Shown here one piece after another: positions 28,528 to 37,331 of a DNA stretch of 64,000 bases. How positions within the stretch are numbered: position 1 is the stretch's first letter; each line of letters starts with the position of its first letter. Origin of the DNA: Persicobacter sp. CCB-QB2. GTDB lineage: Bacteria; Bacteroidota; Bacteroidia; Cytophagales; Cyclobacteriaceae. Position numbers and translations under genes: made by a program. The stretch spans positions 2,604,001-2,668,000 of the forward strand of contig NZ_LBGV01000001.1 in NCBI RefSeq assembly GCF_001274635.1, written 5' to 3'. The notes under the pieces were generated by a model. The model made no database searches, was not told the DNA's origin, and saw only the letters and a program-made list of their open reading frames with translations.

Positions 28528-29358
28528 TTAAGGTTTTGCAAACACCTTATTACGTCCGGGGTAATATTTCTTAATCGTCACCTCTGCGGACCCTACCACC
28601 AGACGGGCTTTCACCTTAATCGGAATCTTATGCTCATCATCGGATAAATAGGCGGTAATCGGACTATCTTTTTCAAACGTCTCATTATCCGGCATCACCG
28701 GCACCAGAATCAATGCCTTCTTTTTCCCCATATCGGTCTTCACCGTAGTCCGTCCATCAAATCGAATGCGCATCCGGTAGTTTTTCTTATCAAAAAAGCC
28801 ATTAAACTCCATGATGGTACCCTCGGGCACCTGCGAAAAATCTATATTCCTTAAATAATAAAAACCACTGATGATATCGTGAACAGCATTCGGGATAAAG
28901 TAATTCTCCTGCCCTTTTAAAACGCCCGTGTGCTTATCGAGCTTTTCCAGCGTAACACTGTCCATTTCATGATGAAATTTCAGGATCTCTTTATGCCGGT
29001 GGTTAGCCTCCTGAATATCCATATAAAAACGCTGAGGAGCAAAGGTGGCGGTATCCACAAATGAACCCCACTTATCTTCAATGCGGACCACTTTTCGCCA
29101 GAAGCCCACCGTCCGGCCCGTCACCTCCATTTTATAGCAAGGCCTGCCGTTCACATAATCCACCTGATTATCTACCCGCATGACTGCCTCGCCGGCATTG
29201 ATAAACCCATAATGCACGCGGTAAGTGATCCGCTCTCCCAAATCATAAGCCACCACCTCCGATAGCGGAAAGCTACTCCCGTCTTTCACCCGGCTCGTGG
29301 AATCCGGATGATTAAAAGGCAAAATCAGCAATATTAAAGTCCAAAAAACAGGCATCAT
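28528..29358 (-). CDS. DUF3108 domain secreted protein
   Basis: 276 residues. Signal peptide (MMPVFWTLILLILPFNHPDS). The body shows the DUF3108 pattern: GERITYRVHYGFINAGEAVM near the N-terminus, RPCYKMEVTGRTVGFWRKV, and YYLRNIDFSQVPEGT centrally. This is a predicted periplasmic or outer-membrane-associated beta-rich domain of unknown function. It lies 17 bases downstream of the aminopeptidase gene. Confidence 0.85.
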   Translation of the reverse strand: MMPVFWTLILLILPFNHPDSTSRVKDGSSFPLSEVVAYDLGERITYRVHYGFINAGEAVMRVDNQVDYVNGRPCYKMEVTGRTVGFWRKVVRIEDKWGSFVDTATFAPQRFYMDIQEANHRHKEILKFHHEMDSVTLEKLDKHTGVLKGQENYFIPNAVHDIISGFYYLRNIDFSQVPEGTIMEFNGFFDKKNYRMRIRFDGRTTVKTDMGKKKALILVPVMPDNETFEKDSPITAYLSDDEHKIPIKVKARLVVGSAEVTIKKYYPGRNKVFAKP

Positions 29359-29375
29359 TTCTAAATCAAATTCAA

Positions 29376-30404
29376 TTACATTGATGGATACTTTAATTTA
29401 TAATCCTCCAGCAATAACTTCACACTCCCCTGATACTTTTGCTGCAACTCCCGCTCCAGCTCGTCATAGTATTCCCTATATCGTACGAAAGACATGAAAT
29501 ATGCGTTGTTGGGCTTACGATCCCTAAAAAGACCCCGGTAATGGCTTCCTTCACTAAAACTGACGGTATCCAGATTTTGACAAATGGCATCGATCATCTC
29601 CTGCTTTTGAATCGATTTTTCTTCCTGAGCTAAAGCAGGGTCAAAACTTTTATATAAACCATCCAGCGCTTTGGCTCCTCCGAGCATATAATTTACAAAT
29701 TTCCGCTCATCTCCCCATTGGTTGATATACGTTTTATACGGATCACTCTCTTTTCCGTATCGCTTTTTCAGAAAACGGATAGCCCCCTGATGCCCAATGA
29801 AAGTGGCCAGGTTTTCATTGAACTGCACGCTATCTTTTACAAATAGAGTACCGTGGGTCAACTCATGCAAAATCAATTCTGCCAGTTCACCATCCCCATT
29901 ATTTAAAAAATTAGACATTACCGGATCAGAAAACCAACCCAGAGTGGACCATGCGGAAACCGTCCGGATGCTGGTATCTTTCCCCAGCTCATCCATTGCC
30001 GCACGCTCTTTCCTGGCCTTCTCCAAATCAAAAAATCCTTTATAGGGAAAAGTCCCAACCAAGGGGAATTTCCATTCCACCGGCTTCAGGGCAAAAGGCT
30101 CACAGGCACTCACAACCCAAAGGGTGGGTTTTCCGCCCTGATCATACATCTTGGTATAATTCTGATTCTCGAAAATCCCCAACTCCTGAAAACCGAAATC
30201 ACGGACCTCCTGAATAAGCCGTAACTTACTTTTTAAAGAGTCTGGATATTGCTCATCCTCAAGATAATCCTCGATAGGGGAAGCCTTCAACAGGACTTTC
30301 AACTGCCCCTGCGCCTGCATTAAACCATAAGCAATCAGCTCAGCATAAAGCAATGCCAAACCAAATAATACCAACAGGACTCCTAGAAAAATCTTTTTGA
30401 ACAT
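29376..30404 (-). CDS. membrane-anchored zinc aminopeptidase (Aminopep family)
   Basis: 342 residues. N-terminal membrane anchor or signal at 5-24; zinc site HELTH at 180-184 with Glu197 of NENLATF as the probable third ligand 13 residues on; PVMSNFL and RTVSAWSTLGWFSD segments match the predicted-aminopeptidase family (PF10023, formerly DUF2265). It is likely periplasmic facing. Co-transcribed with the DUF3108 gene. The peptide substrate is unknown. Confidence 0.87.
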   Translation of the reverse strand: MFKKIFLGVLLVLFGLALLYAELIAYGLMQAQGQLKVLLKASPIEDYLEDEQYPDSLKSKLRLIQEVRDFGFQELGIFENQNYTKMYDQGGKPTLWVVSACEPFALKPVEWKFPLVGTFPYKGFFDLEKARKERAAMDELGKDTSIRTVSAWSTLGWFSDPVMSNFLNNGDGELAELILHELTHGTLFVKDSVQFNENLATFIGHQGAIRFLKKRYGKESDPYKTYINQWGDERKFVNYMLGGAKALDGLYKSFDPALAQEEKSIQKQEMIDAICQNLDTVSFSEGSHYRGLFRDRKPNNAYFMSFVRYREYYDELERELQQKYQGSVKLLLEDYKLKYPSM

Positions 30405-30685
30405 GTGAAATTTTAATCTTTATCCTACATCAATAATACAAAAAATAGCAATAACCCATCAAAGAAAGGTATTTTTATCCCCATGCATTCCAAAACATCC
30501 GCTATCGATCAAGGTTTGAATATAAATTCCAATAATCAGGTGGTATTACCGACATTTTAAAGTCGTAATTTTCACACAAAAATCAGAGAAAGCTTTGGCT
30601 TTGAAATTATCTTTCTTAAATTTCCAATCAGAAAGGAATCCAACATTCCGATTATTATAGCTGAATAAAAATAACCCTATATATT

Positions 30686-31726
30686 ATGAGCGACGATAGA
30701 CTCGAAAAGATGAAGTCACTCCAGGTGACCCTTGACAAACTGGACAAAGCCTATGGTAAAGGCACGGTTATGAAACTAAGCGATGAGCGTGTTTCTGATA
30801 TCCCTGCTATTTCCACTGGTTCCCTTGGTTTAGATATCGCCCTTGGAATTGGCGGTATTCCTCGTGGTCGAATAGTGGAAATTTACGGACCTGAATCATC
30901 CGGTAAAACCACCCTTTCTATGCACTGCATTGCAGAAGCACAAAAAAGTGGCGGAATTGCAGCCTTTATTGATGCCGAGCACGCTTTTGACAAAGTGTAT
31001 GCGGAGAAATTAGGCATTGACACCGAGAACCTGCTGATCGCTCAGCCTGACAATGGAGAACAAGCATTGGAGATTGCCGAACACTTGATTCGCTCCGGCG
31101 CTATCGATATCATTGTCATTGACTCCGTAGCCGCTTTGGTTCCAAAAGGAGAACTGGAAGGCGATATGGGAGATTCCAAAATGGGACTTCAGGCGCGTTT
31201 GATGTCACAAGCTTTGAGAAAGCTGACGGGTGCTATCAACAAAACCGCCTGTACCTGTATTTTCATCAACCAGCTGCGTGAGAAAATCGGGGTCATGTTT
31301 GGTAACCCTGAAACCACTACAGGTGGTAACGCTTTGAAATTCTACTCCTCTGTACGTTTGGACATCCGCCGTATTGGTCAGATTAAAGAGTCTGCAGACA
31401 ATGTAACGGGTAACCGCACAAGAGTGAAGGTCGTGAAAAACAAAGTAGCTCCTCCATTCAAACAGGTAGAATTCGACATCATGTATGGCGAAGGTGTTTC
31501 CAAAGCCGGGGAGATTCTGGACATTGGCGTTGCATTGGAAATCGTGCAAAAATCCGGCTCCTGGTTCTCTTATGAGGGCAACAAATTAGGACAGGGACGT
31601 GATGCTGTGAAAAACATCATTCGTGATAATCCGGAATTGATGGAAGAGCTGGAAGGAAAAATCAGATCCAAATCAGGATTGGGCGGAGAAGAAGAAGCAA
31701 CGGAAATTCCGGAAGCGGAAGCATAA
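30686..31726 (+). CDS. recA: recombinase RecA
   Basis: 346 residues. Walker [10 protein letters not shown] at 68-76, Walker [14 protein letters not shown]2-loop region [20 protein letters not shown]-terminal acidic tail. It forms the filament for homologous recombination and LexA-type autocleavage. No intein is present. It is monocistronic with its own terminator; I see no clear SOS box upstream. Confidence 0.98.
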   Translation: MSDDRLEKMKSLQVTLDKLDKAYGKGTVMKLSDERVSDIPAISTGSLGLDIALGIGGIPRGRIVEIYGPESSGKTTLSMHCIAEAQKSGGIAAFIDAEHAFDKVYAEKLGIDTENLLIAQPDNGEQALEIAEHLIRSGAIDIIVIDSVAALVPKGELEGDMGDSKMGLQARLMSQALRKLTGAINKTACTCIFINQLREKIGVMFGNPETTTGGNALKFYSSVRLDIRRIGQIKESADNVTGNRTRVKVVKNKVAPPFKQVEFDIMYGEGVSKAGEILDIGVALEIVQKSGSWFSYEGNKLGQGRDAVKNIIRDNPELMEELEGKIRSKSGLGGEEEATEIPEAEA

Positions 31727-31741
31727 TCCACCATATAGATC

Positions 31742-31776
31742 AAAAAAGGCGATACCGAAAAGTATCGCCTTTTTTA
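31742..31776 (+). terminator. rho-independent terminator of recA
   Basis: Stem AAAAAAGGCGATA / TATCGCCTTTTTT with an 8-base loop, 15 bases past the stop. Confidence 0.9.
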
Positions 31777-31789
31777 TTGGCCTGAAATT

Positions 31790-32421
31790 TAACCCGGATT
31801 ATTCCCTCGTTTAGCTGTTAAGCGGAAAAAATGAAGGAACAATTCCCTATTTCATTTTTCTCCAAGAAAGCAGATGCTGGAGGAAAAAGCAAGCTTGCCC
31901 CAATTTGAGCTATTAATAATCAGAAAAAACACCAGTAATAAACTGAAGCAGTGCTTTTTCATAAAAAGCCAGATCAGCCATTCAATACCTTATTTTGAAT
32001 AATCAATCGTTTCTTTTTCATTTTTTCTTGATAAAAAACGAAACAAAAAAATCAAGGCTGTGATCAATATCGGCGGGACAAAGAACCTGCTGACGGAATC
32101 CATCAAGGCGACATTTGGACAAGGTAGAAAACTGGTAAAGTATTGCAGAAATGTCGCTGTGATGCCTTCTGGTCGCCAGCAGAACCTTAGTCTACCACCC
32201 ATTGATCAAGGCCGGACTGTTGATGTGGAAGATTTTATACCATAATGTCAATACTGTAAACGGTAGTAAGCTAACCCATAAACAGGTGCTCAAATTAAAT
32301 AGCCCCCATTGGAAACTAAATTATTCCTATAATTTGCACATTTGTAGTTTTATGAAAAAACCGTGTAAACTGAAGATAAGCCCCTTGATTTGGTGATTTT
32401 TGCGGTGAATATTTCGGGCTA
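31790..32421 (-). repeat. convergent-gap repeat, copy 3 (with internal extra segment)
   Basis: One end is AACCCGGATTATTCC at 31791-31805, the other, read on the minus strand, is TAGCCCGAAATATTCACC beginning in the stop codon of the MacB-type permease (32421). The core (31815-31915) contains AAAAAATGAAGGAACAATTC, AAGAAAGCAGATGCTGGAGG and AAGCTTGCCCCAATTTGAGC. About 400 bases between core and right end have no counterpart in the 0.2-kb copies. Confidence 0.7.
31990..32103 (-). CDS. possible 37-residue membrane peptide inside repeat copy 3
   Basis: ATG at 32103 opens a frame of 37 codons with one hydrophobic helix (RFFVPPILITALIFLFRF) and a charged tail (SRKNEKETIDYSK). It is compositionally peptide-like but has no recognised homologue and no clear ribosome binding site. 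It may equally be chance. Confidence 0.2.
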   Translation of the reverse strand: MDSVSRFFVPPILITALIFLFRFLSRKNEKETIDYSK

Positions 32422-33666
32422 TTGTCGAATCGCCACCACCGGATCCATTTTAGCCGCTACGCTGGCCGGAATCAATCCGGACACCAGACCGATAATGGAA
32501 GAGACCATCAATCCTACCAGAATATTTTTAAAAGAAAGGCTCAACTCCAATGATCCGGTAGGCGCATAGGTTAACCCATAAACCAGTACCAGGCCAGCAG
32601 CCCCACCGGCCAAGCTCAACAATACTGCTTCAAACAGAAACTGAAATAAAATATAAAACCTTTTGGCGCCCAGGGCTTTTTGAATCCCGATCAAATTGGT
32701 CCGTTCCTTCACAGACACAAACATGATATTGGCGATTCCGAATCCGCCGACCAGAATGGAGAACAAACCAATCACCGCCCCGGCTAAGGTCAGCACCCCG
32801 AAAATATTCTCAATCGCTCCTGCAATCACTTCCGGACGGTTTACGGCGAAATTATTCTCGTCTACGGGCTTCTGCCCTCTCAGGCGGCGCATCATGCCAA
32901 CCAGTTCCCCTTCCAGCTTTTCCAAACCTTCATCCTCGGGAAATCCCTTTATTACAATGGAAGCCCCTATCCCATTCTTTTTACCTACATAATATACTTT
33001 TCGGAAAAAGTTAAAAGGCACAAAACAAGTCTTATCCTTATCTATGAAGCTTACCAGGTTCTCCCCTTCCGAAGGCAATACCCCAATCACTTTACAAGCA
33101 TTACCCTTGATCATCACCGTTTGCCCCAACGCATTGCCCAAAGGAAAAAGCTGCTGCCCCAAATCATGCCCAATAATCACCACTCCGCGCCCATTACTAG
33201 CTTCCAATTGTGTAAAGAACCTGCCCTGCTCCAGCTTTAAATCCATCATCTGGTCATATTGATGAGAAATCCCCATTAACATCATCCCACTGGCGCTGTT
33301 GTTATCCTTTTTGAATGTTACCCCATCTTTCATGGCCTGAATGGCAATACCGGAAGCTCCTTTAAGGTTATCCTCCAAAAAACGGAACTCTTCATAAGTA
33401 GGATGAGGACGTTGCAAATATTTCCACCAGGGATATTCCCCACCTACCCCCCAGGGCCATTTTTCCACATAAATGAGATCTCCGCCTAAAAAATCCAAAC
33501 TCTTTTTTATCCCATTTTCCAGGGAATCCACTAAAGTAAAAACCCCAATGATAGCGAAAATACCGACTGTCACCCCCAGCAGGGAGAGGATTGTTCTCAA
33601 AAGGTTAGATTTCAAAGCGGTGAGTGCAGAGCGAAAGCTCTCCCAAATCAGAAAAAGTGTCTTCAA
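32419..33666 (-). CDS. MacB/FtsX-type ABC transporter permease
   Basis: 415 residues. N-terminal transmembrane helix (LLSLLGVTVGIFAIIGVFTLV), a periplasmic MacB-PCD domain of about 220 residues, then three helices of the FtsX domain (GGFGIANIMFVSVKERTNLIGIQKALGAKR is the signature region). MacB-like permeases couple cytoplasmic ATPases to periplasmic work such as export of lipoproteins or peptides. No ATPase gene is adjacent. The stop codon coincides with the end of repeat copy 3. Confidence 0.9.
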   Translation of the reverse strand: MKTLFLIWESFRSALTALKSNLLRTILSLLGVTVGIFAIIGVFTLVDSLENGIKKSLDFLGGDLIYVEKWPWGVGGEYPWWKYLQRPHPTYEEFRFLEDNLKGASGIAIQAMKDGVTFKKDNNSASGMMLMGISHQYDQMMDLKLEQGRFFTQLEASNGRGVVIIGHDLGQQLFPLGNALGQTVMIKGNACKVIGVLPSEGENLVSFIDKDKTCFVPFNFFRKVYYVGKKNGIGASIVIKGFPEDEGLEKLEGELVGMMRRLRGQKPVDENNFAVNRPEVIAGAIENIFGVLTLAGAVIGLFSILVGGFGIANIMFVSVKERTNLIGIQKALGAKRFYILFQFLFEAVLLSLAGGAAGLVLVYGLTYAPTGSLELSLSFKNILVGLMVSSIIGLVSGLIPASVAAKMDPVVAIRQ

Positions 33667-33747
33667 TGTTTTATGTAGATTAGTAGGAAGTTATTTGCAA
33701 TAAAAAAAGAAAATTACAAAAAACTACATTTCATAGCATCCTTTTAC

Positions 33748-33755
33748 TAAATTTG
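33748..33755 (+). promoter_or_regulatory. -7 element upstream of queA
   Basis: TAAATTTG fits TAnnTTTG; no -33 TTTG at the expected distance was found. Confidence 0.35.
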
Positions 33756-33819
33756 CATCTTGCATTTCGTATGCAAAAACCAGAAGCAGTTTCCAAACCA
33801 TAAATTTTGCTGAATATAC

Positions 33820-34872
33820 ATGAAGTTATCAGAATTCAAATTTGAACTTCCTTCCGATCTGATCGCCCTGCATCCTTCTGATAATCGTGATGAGTCCCGT
33901 TTGATGGTACTTCACCGCGATACGGGTAAAATCGAACACAAAGTTTTCAAGGACATCATCGAGTATTTCGATGAAGGTGATGTTTTTGTCAACAATGACA
34001 CTAAGGTTTTCCCTGCACGCCTTTATGGTAATAAGGAAAAAACCGGCGCTCAAATCGAAGTTTTCTTACTTCGTGAATTAAATAAGGATCTTCACCTTTG
34101 GGACGTTTTGGTAGATCCTGCGCGTAAAATTCGTGTTGGCAATAAGCTTTACTTTGGTGATGGTGAATTGGTAGCTGAAGTAGTGGATAACACCACTTCT
34201 CGTGGCCGTACCATTCGTTTCCTTTGGGATGGCGAAGACGAAGCTTTCTACAATCTGATCGACTCTTTGGGTGAAACACCACTTCCGGATCCAATCATTG
34301 AGAAGAGAAAAGTAGCACCGGAAGACCGTGAGCGCTACCAGACCATCTATGCGAAAAACGTAGGTGCGGTTGCAGCTCCAACTGCAGGATTGCACTTCAC
34401 CCCTCAAATCATGAAACGTTTGGAAATCGTTGGAGTCGACATCGCTTCCATTACGCTTCACGTTGGTTTGGGTACTTTCCGTCAGGTAGATGTGGAAGAT
34501 TTGACCAAGCACAAAATGGATTCAGAGAATTTCCGTGTGGGACCTGAAACAGTGGAGATGGTCAACAAAGCATTGGATGCGAAGAAACGTGTTTGTTCCG
34601 TAGGAACCACTTCTATGCGCGCTTTGGAATCTTCGGTATCGGCAAACGGTCGCTTGAAGCTGAATGAAGGATGGACGGATAAATTCATCTTCCCTCCATA
34701 CGATTTCAAAATCTGTAATGCTTTGATTTCTAACTTCCATATGCCGGAATCTACATTATTGATGATGTCTGCGGCATTTGGTGGATACGAATTCGTTATG
34801 GAAGCATATCAGGAAGCTATCAAAGAAAAATATCGCTTCTTCTCCTATGGAGATGCCATGTTGATTCTTTAA
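33820..34872 (+). CDS. queA: tRNA preQ1(34) S-adenosylmethionine ribosyltransferase-isomerase
   Basis: 350 residues, full length. Characteristic opening [19 protein letters not shown], the [14 protein letters not shown] segment, [10 protein letters not shown] and [11 protein letters not shown]. It transfers and isomerises the ribosyl moiety of SAM onto preQ1 at tRNA position 34 in queuosine synthesis. Codon use is rich in highly expressed-type codons. A terminator separates it from ispD. Confidence 0.97.
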   Translation: MKLSEFKFELPSDLIALHPSDNRDESRLMVLHRDTGKIEHKVFKDIIEYFDEGDVFVNNDTKVFPARLYGNKEKTGAQIEVFLLRELNKDLHLWDVLVDPARKIRVGNKLYFGDGELVAEVVDNTTSRGRTIRFLWDGEDEAFYNLIDSLGETPLPDPIIEKRKVAPEDRERYQTIYAKNVGAVAAPTAGLHFTPQIMKRLEIVGVDIASITLHVGLGTFRQVDVEDLTKHKMDSENFRVGPETVEMVNKALDAKKRVCSVGTTSMRALESSVSANGRLKLNEGWTDKFIFPPYDFKICNALISNFHMPESTLLMMSAAFGGYEFVMEAYQEAIKEKYRFFSYGDAMLIL

Positions 34873-34888
34873 TTATAAAATACGGAAA

Positions 34889-34921
34889 AGAACGGCAGCT
34901 TCGGCTAGCCGTTTTTTTTTG
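34889..34921 (+). terminator. rho-independent terminator of queA
   Basis: GC-rich stem AACGGC..GC / GC..GCCGTT around a TTCG loop followed by a T9 run. Confidence 0.85.
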
Positions 34922-34937
34922 CCATCAATTTTCAAGC

Positions 34938-35615
34938 ATGAAAGAATACGTCATCATCGTCGCCGGAGGAAGTGGTAGCCGAATGGGCAGCAATATTCCG
35001 AAACAGTTTTTGGAGCTGGACGGGAAACCGATTTTGATGCACACCATTGAAGCATTTCTTCTATATAATGGGGCAATAGAAATCATCTTGGTATTACCGG
35101 AAGGACAAATCAGTCACTGGGAAGAGCTGGTCCACAAACACCAATTCAGCCCAAATTTCACCATCGCCAAAGGGGGGACCTCCAGGTACGCCTCGGTAAA
35201 AAGCGGCCTATCCAAGATAAAGGAAGAAGGCTTAGTGGCCATTCATGACGGGGTAAGACCATTTGTGGACACCGCTGTCATTCAAAATGCTTTTAAAACC
35301 GCCAAAGCAAAAGGAAATGCCATCACTTCGGTAGCCTTGAAAGATTCCATCCGAAAGGTTTTACCCAATGGGGGGAATCAAACCGAAGACCGCACGCATT
35401 ACCGCACCATCCAAACCCCGCAAACCTTTCAAAGCCAATTACTCAAAGGGGCTTATGAAGTGACGGAATTACCCACTTTTACGGATGATGCCAGCGTAAT
35501 TGAACATGCCGGTCACTCCATTCATTTAGTCGAGGGGTCTTATGAAAATATAAAGATCACCACGCCGGAGGATTTGTATATTGCGGAAGCCCTATTAAAA
35601 AAGCGCCACCGGTAG
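34938..35615 (+). CDS. ispD: 2-C-methyl-D-erythritol 4-phosphate cytidylyltransferase
   Basis: 225 residues. Nucleotidyltransferase motif GGSGSRMGSNIPKQFLEL at about 10-27, IHDGVRPFVD and TDDASVIEHAG are typical of IspD. It makes CDP-methylerythritol in the MEP isoprenoid pathway. It begins 17 bases after the queA terminator, with its own terminator after the stop. Confidence 0.95.
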   Translation: MKEYVIIVAGGSGSRMGSNIPKQFLELDGKPILMHTIEAFLLYNGAIEIILVLPEGQISHWEELVHKHQFSPNFTIAKGGTSRYASVKSGLSKIKEEGLVAIHDGVRPFVDTAVIQNAFKTAKAKGNAITSVALKDSIRKVLPNGGNQTEDRTHYRTIQTPQTFQSQLLKGAYEVTELPTFTDDASVIEHAGHSIHLVEGSYENIKITTPEDLYIAEALLKKRHR

Positions 35616-35626
35616 AAAGGTTTTTG

Positions 35627-35665
35627 ACAAAAAAAGACTGAAGTGTTTACCTCAGTCTTTTTTTA
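35627..35665. terminator. bidirectional terminator between ispD and the DUF2795 gene
   Basis: 11-bp stem AAAAAGACTGA / TCAGTCTTTTT flanked by A and T runs on both sides, lying in a 61-base convergent gap. Confidence 0.88.
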
Positions 35666-35676
35666 ATCTTGTCTTT

Positions 35677-35898
35677 CTAATATTCATCCTCATTAAAGAA
35701 GAAATCATCCTTCGTTGGATAGTCAGGCCAAATTTCCTCGATACTCTCGTAAGGCTCGCCATCATCTTCCAATTCCTGAAGGTTCTCCGACAATTCCAAT
35801 GGCGCTCCTGAACGATTACAGAAATCGATCAATTCTTCTTTGGTTGCTGGCCATGGAGCATCTTCTAAATAAGAAGCCAATTCAAGTGTCCAGTACAT
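35677..35898 (-). CDS. DUF2795 domain protein
   Basis: 73 residues, the typical full length in Bacteroidota. Begins MYWTLELASYLEDAPWPATK, with GAPLELSENLQELEDDGE and a highly acidic end (DDFFFNEDEY). The family is conserved and small; function is not established. Its start is preceded by AAGGAGG at optimal distance, which is unusual in this phylum and marks the start as secure. Confidence 0.92.
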   Translation of the reverse strand: MYWTLELASYLEDAPWPATKEELIDFCNRSGAPLELSENLQELEDDGEPYESIEEIWPDYPTKDDFFFNEDEY

Positions 35899-35901
35899 TA
35901 T

Positions 35902-35910
35902 ATACCTCCT
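35902..35910 (-). promoter_or_regulatory. strong Shine-Dalgarno site of the DUF2795 gene
   Basis: On the minus strand AAAAGGAGG lies about 6 bases before the ATG. Most genes in this window lack such a site. Confidence 0.8.
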
Positions 35911-36056
35911 TTTTAATTAAATCTTGAAATATCTTTGCTATTCGAGTAATACTTAATTACACTAAGAAAATAGTCTCAGGGTTTTTAAGCTTCGGCAAAA
36001 ATAGCAAAATTTATAAGCTAACAAAGCAAAGGATAAACAAATATTTTTATTAAGCA

Positions 36057-36944
36057 ATGATAGAGTATTCACTTTTCAAGATTGTACATCAACATACTAA
36101 AAGCTGCCTCAGTTTAATCCTGATGCTGATTTGCTCAACCCCTGCCTTTGCGCAACTCACATGCAGTCACAAAGATCATACCACAATAGTACAAATTCTG
36201 CGGACAGCGGAAACGAAAAACTGGAGAGAACTCCCTGATGGAGAATCGCTTACTGAAATCGGAAAAGCATTCATCCCGACTCCCTATGTTGCGAACACTT
36301 TGGAACAGGGAATGAAGGAAGATAGCCTGATCATCAATGTCAGCGGAATGGATTGCACCACTTTTGTGGAACAGGTACTGGCCATGGGAATGACCATCAA
36401 AAAAAATGATCCGTCTTTTGAAAAATTCGGTCAATCACTGGAATGTATCCGCTACCGGGGAGGAAACAAGGAGGGCTATTTCTCCAGACTTCACTACTTT
36501 ACCGACTGGATAGATGATAATGAAAATAAAAGCCTGATCGAAAACATTAGCAGGACATTAAGCCCGGAACAGCTTCCAAAAGACCTGAATTTCATGAGCA
36601 CACACCGCTCAGCTTATAAGGCGTTAGCGGATAATGACTCCCTGTGGCACATGACCCAACAACTGGAAAAAGAGATTAACCAAAGAGACCACTATTTCCT
36701 TCCTAAAGATCAAATAAGGGAGCAGGCGAGTCAGATAAAAAACGGAGACATTATTGCCCTGGTTACCAAAATCAAAGGACTGGATGTTTCCCATGTGGGC
36801 TTTGCCTATTGGCAGGGAACCGAATTGCATTTTCTGCATGCGTCCCTAAAAAAGGGGGTCATGATTACGGAGGAAACCCTGAGTGATTATCTCGGAAAAA
36901 TGAAATCAAACCGTGGGATAATAGTAGCCAGACCGGTCTATTAA
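36057..36944 (+). CDS. DUF1460 N-acetylmuramoyl-L-alanine amidase-like protein
   Basis: 295 residues. Signal peptide with core at 17-30 (cleavage near AFAQ). The DUF1460 nucleophile motif NVSGMDCTTFVEQ places Cys100; HMTQQL and VSHVGFAY supply the candidate His. The family has a papain/NlpC-P60-like fold and is predicted to cleave peptidoglycan stem linkages in the periplasm. The neighbouring convergent operon degrades MurNAc, so a role in cell-wall recycling is plausible (inference). Its TAA stop is also the first bases of repeat copy 4. Confidence 0.88.
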   Translation: MIEYSLFKIVHQHTKSCLSLILMLICSTPAFAQLTCSHKDHTTIVQILRTAETKNWRELPDGESLTEIGKAFIPTPYVANTLEQGMKEDSLIINVSGMDCTTFVEQVLAMGMTIKKNDPSFEKFGQSLECIRYRGGNKEGYFSRLHYFTDWIDDNENKSLIENISRTLSPEQLPKDLNFMSTHRSAYKALADNDSLWHMTQQLEKEINQRDHYFLPKDQIREQASQIKNGDIIALVTKIKGLDVSHVGFAYWQGTELHFLHASLKKGVMITEETLSDYLGKMKSNRGIIVARPVY

Positions 36945-37163
36945 GCCGAATTATTCACTGCTAGATTTAGTGAGTTGATATAAGCATTAAATAAATAGCG
37001 TTTTGCGGTTTATTTTATTGAATTATCAATAACTCAAATTTGGATAGGCTTGCTTTCTCCTCATTCATCTGCTTCGTTGGGAAAAACTCGAAATAGGAAA
37101 AATTCCTTCATTTTTCCCGCCTTGCAGCTAAAAGAGGATTGGAGTATGAATAATCCGGATTAA
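36942..37163 (+). repeat. convergent-gap repeat, copy 4 (best-preserved copy, 222 bp)
   Basis: Left end TAAGCCGAATTATTCAC (36942-) and right end TGAATAATCCGGATT (37147-37161) form imperfect terminal inverted repeats. The core reads AACTCAAATTTGGATAGGC, TTTCTCCTCATTCATCTGC, AAAAACTCGAAATAGG, CTTCATTTTTCCCGCC, TTGCAGCTAAAAGAGGATT. The first bases coincide with the stop codon of the DUF1460 gene. Confidence 0.85.
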
Positions 37164-37169
37164 ATCCTG

Positions 37170-37331
37170 CAGAATGGTTATCGAAGCACGGTATTTTGGC
37201 TGAGGGATAGAGGGATTGTTGAAGCTCTTTTTTGCAGCCTGAAAGCGTAGCGGCTCGCAAAAAAAGCGACTCCCGAAAGCCCGGTGCCGAGCCTGGGCGA
37301 GGTACAGCCCCTAATCCCTGCCTGTATTTGC
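37170..37331 (-). other. GC-rich structured element downstream of the MurT-like gene
   Basis: About 160 bases, richer in GC than their surroundings. They contain a 12-bp hairpin TTTTTTGCAGCC / GGCTCGCAAAAAA (37228-37264, one bulge) that could end transcription from either side, and a second GC-rich stretch rich in CCGAAAGCCCGG-type inverted repeats. Reading frames exist but look non-protein. It is probably a 3' UTR structure or a repeat. Confidence 0.5.
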
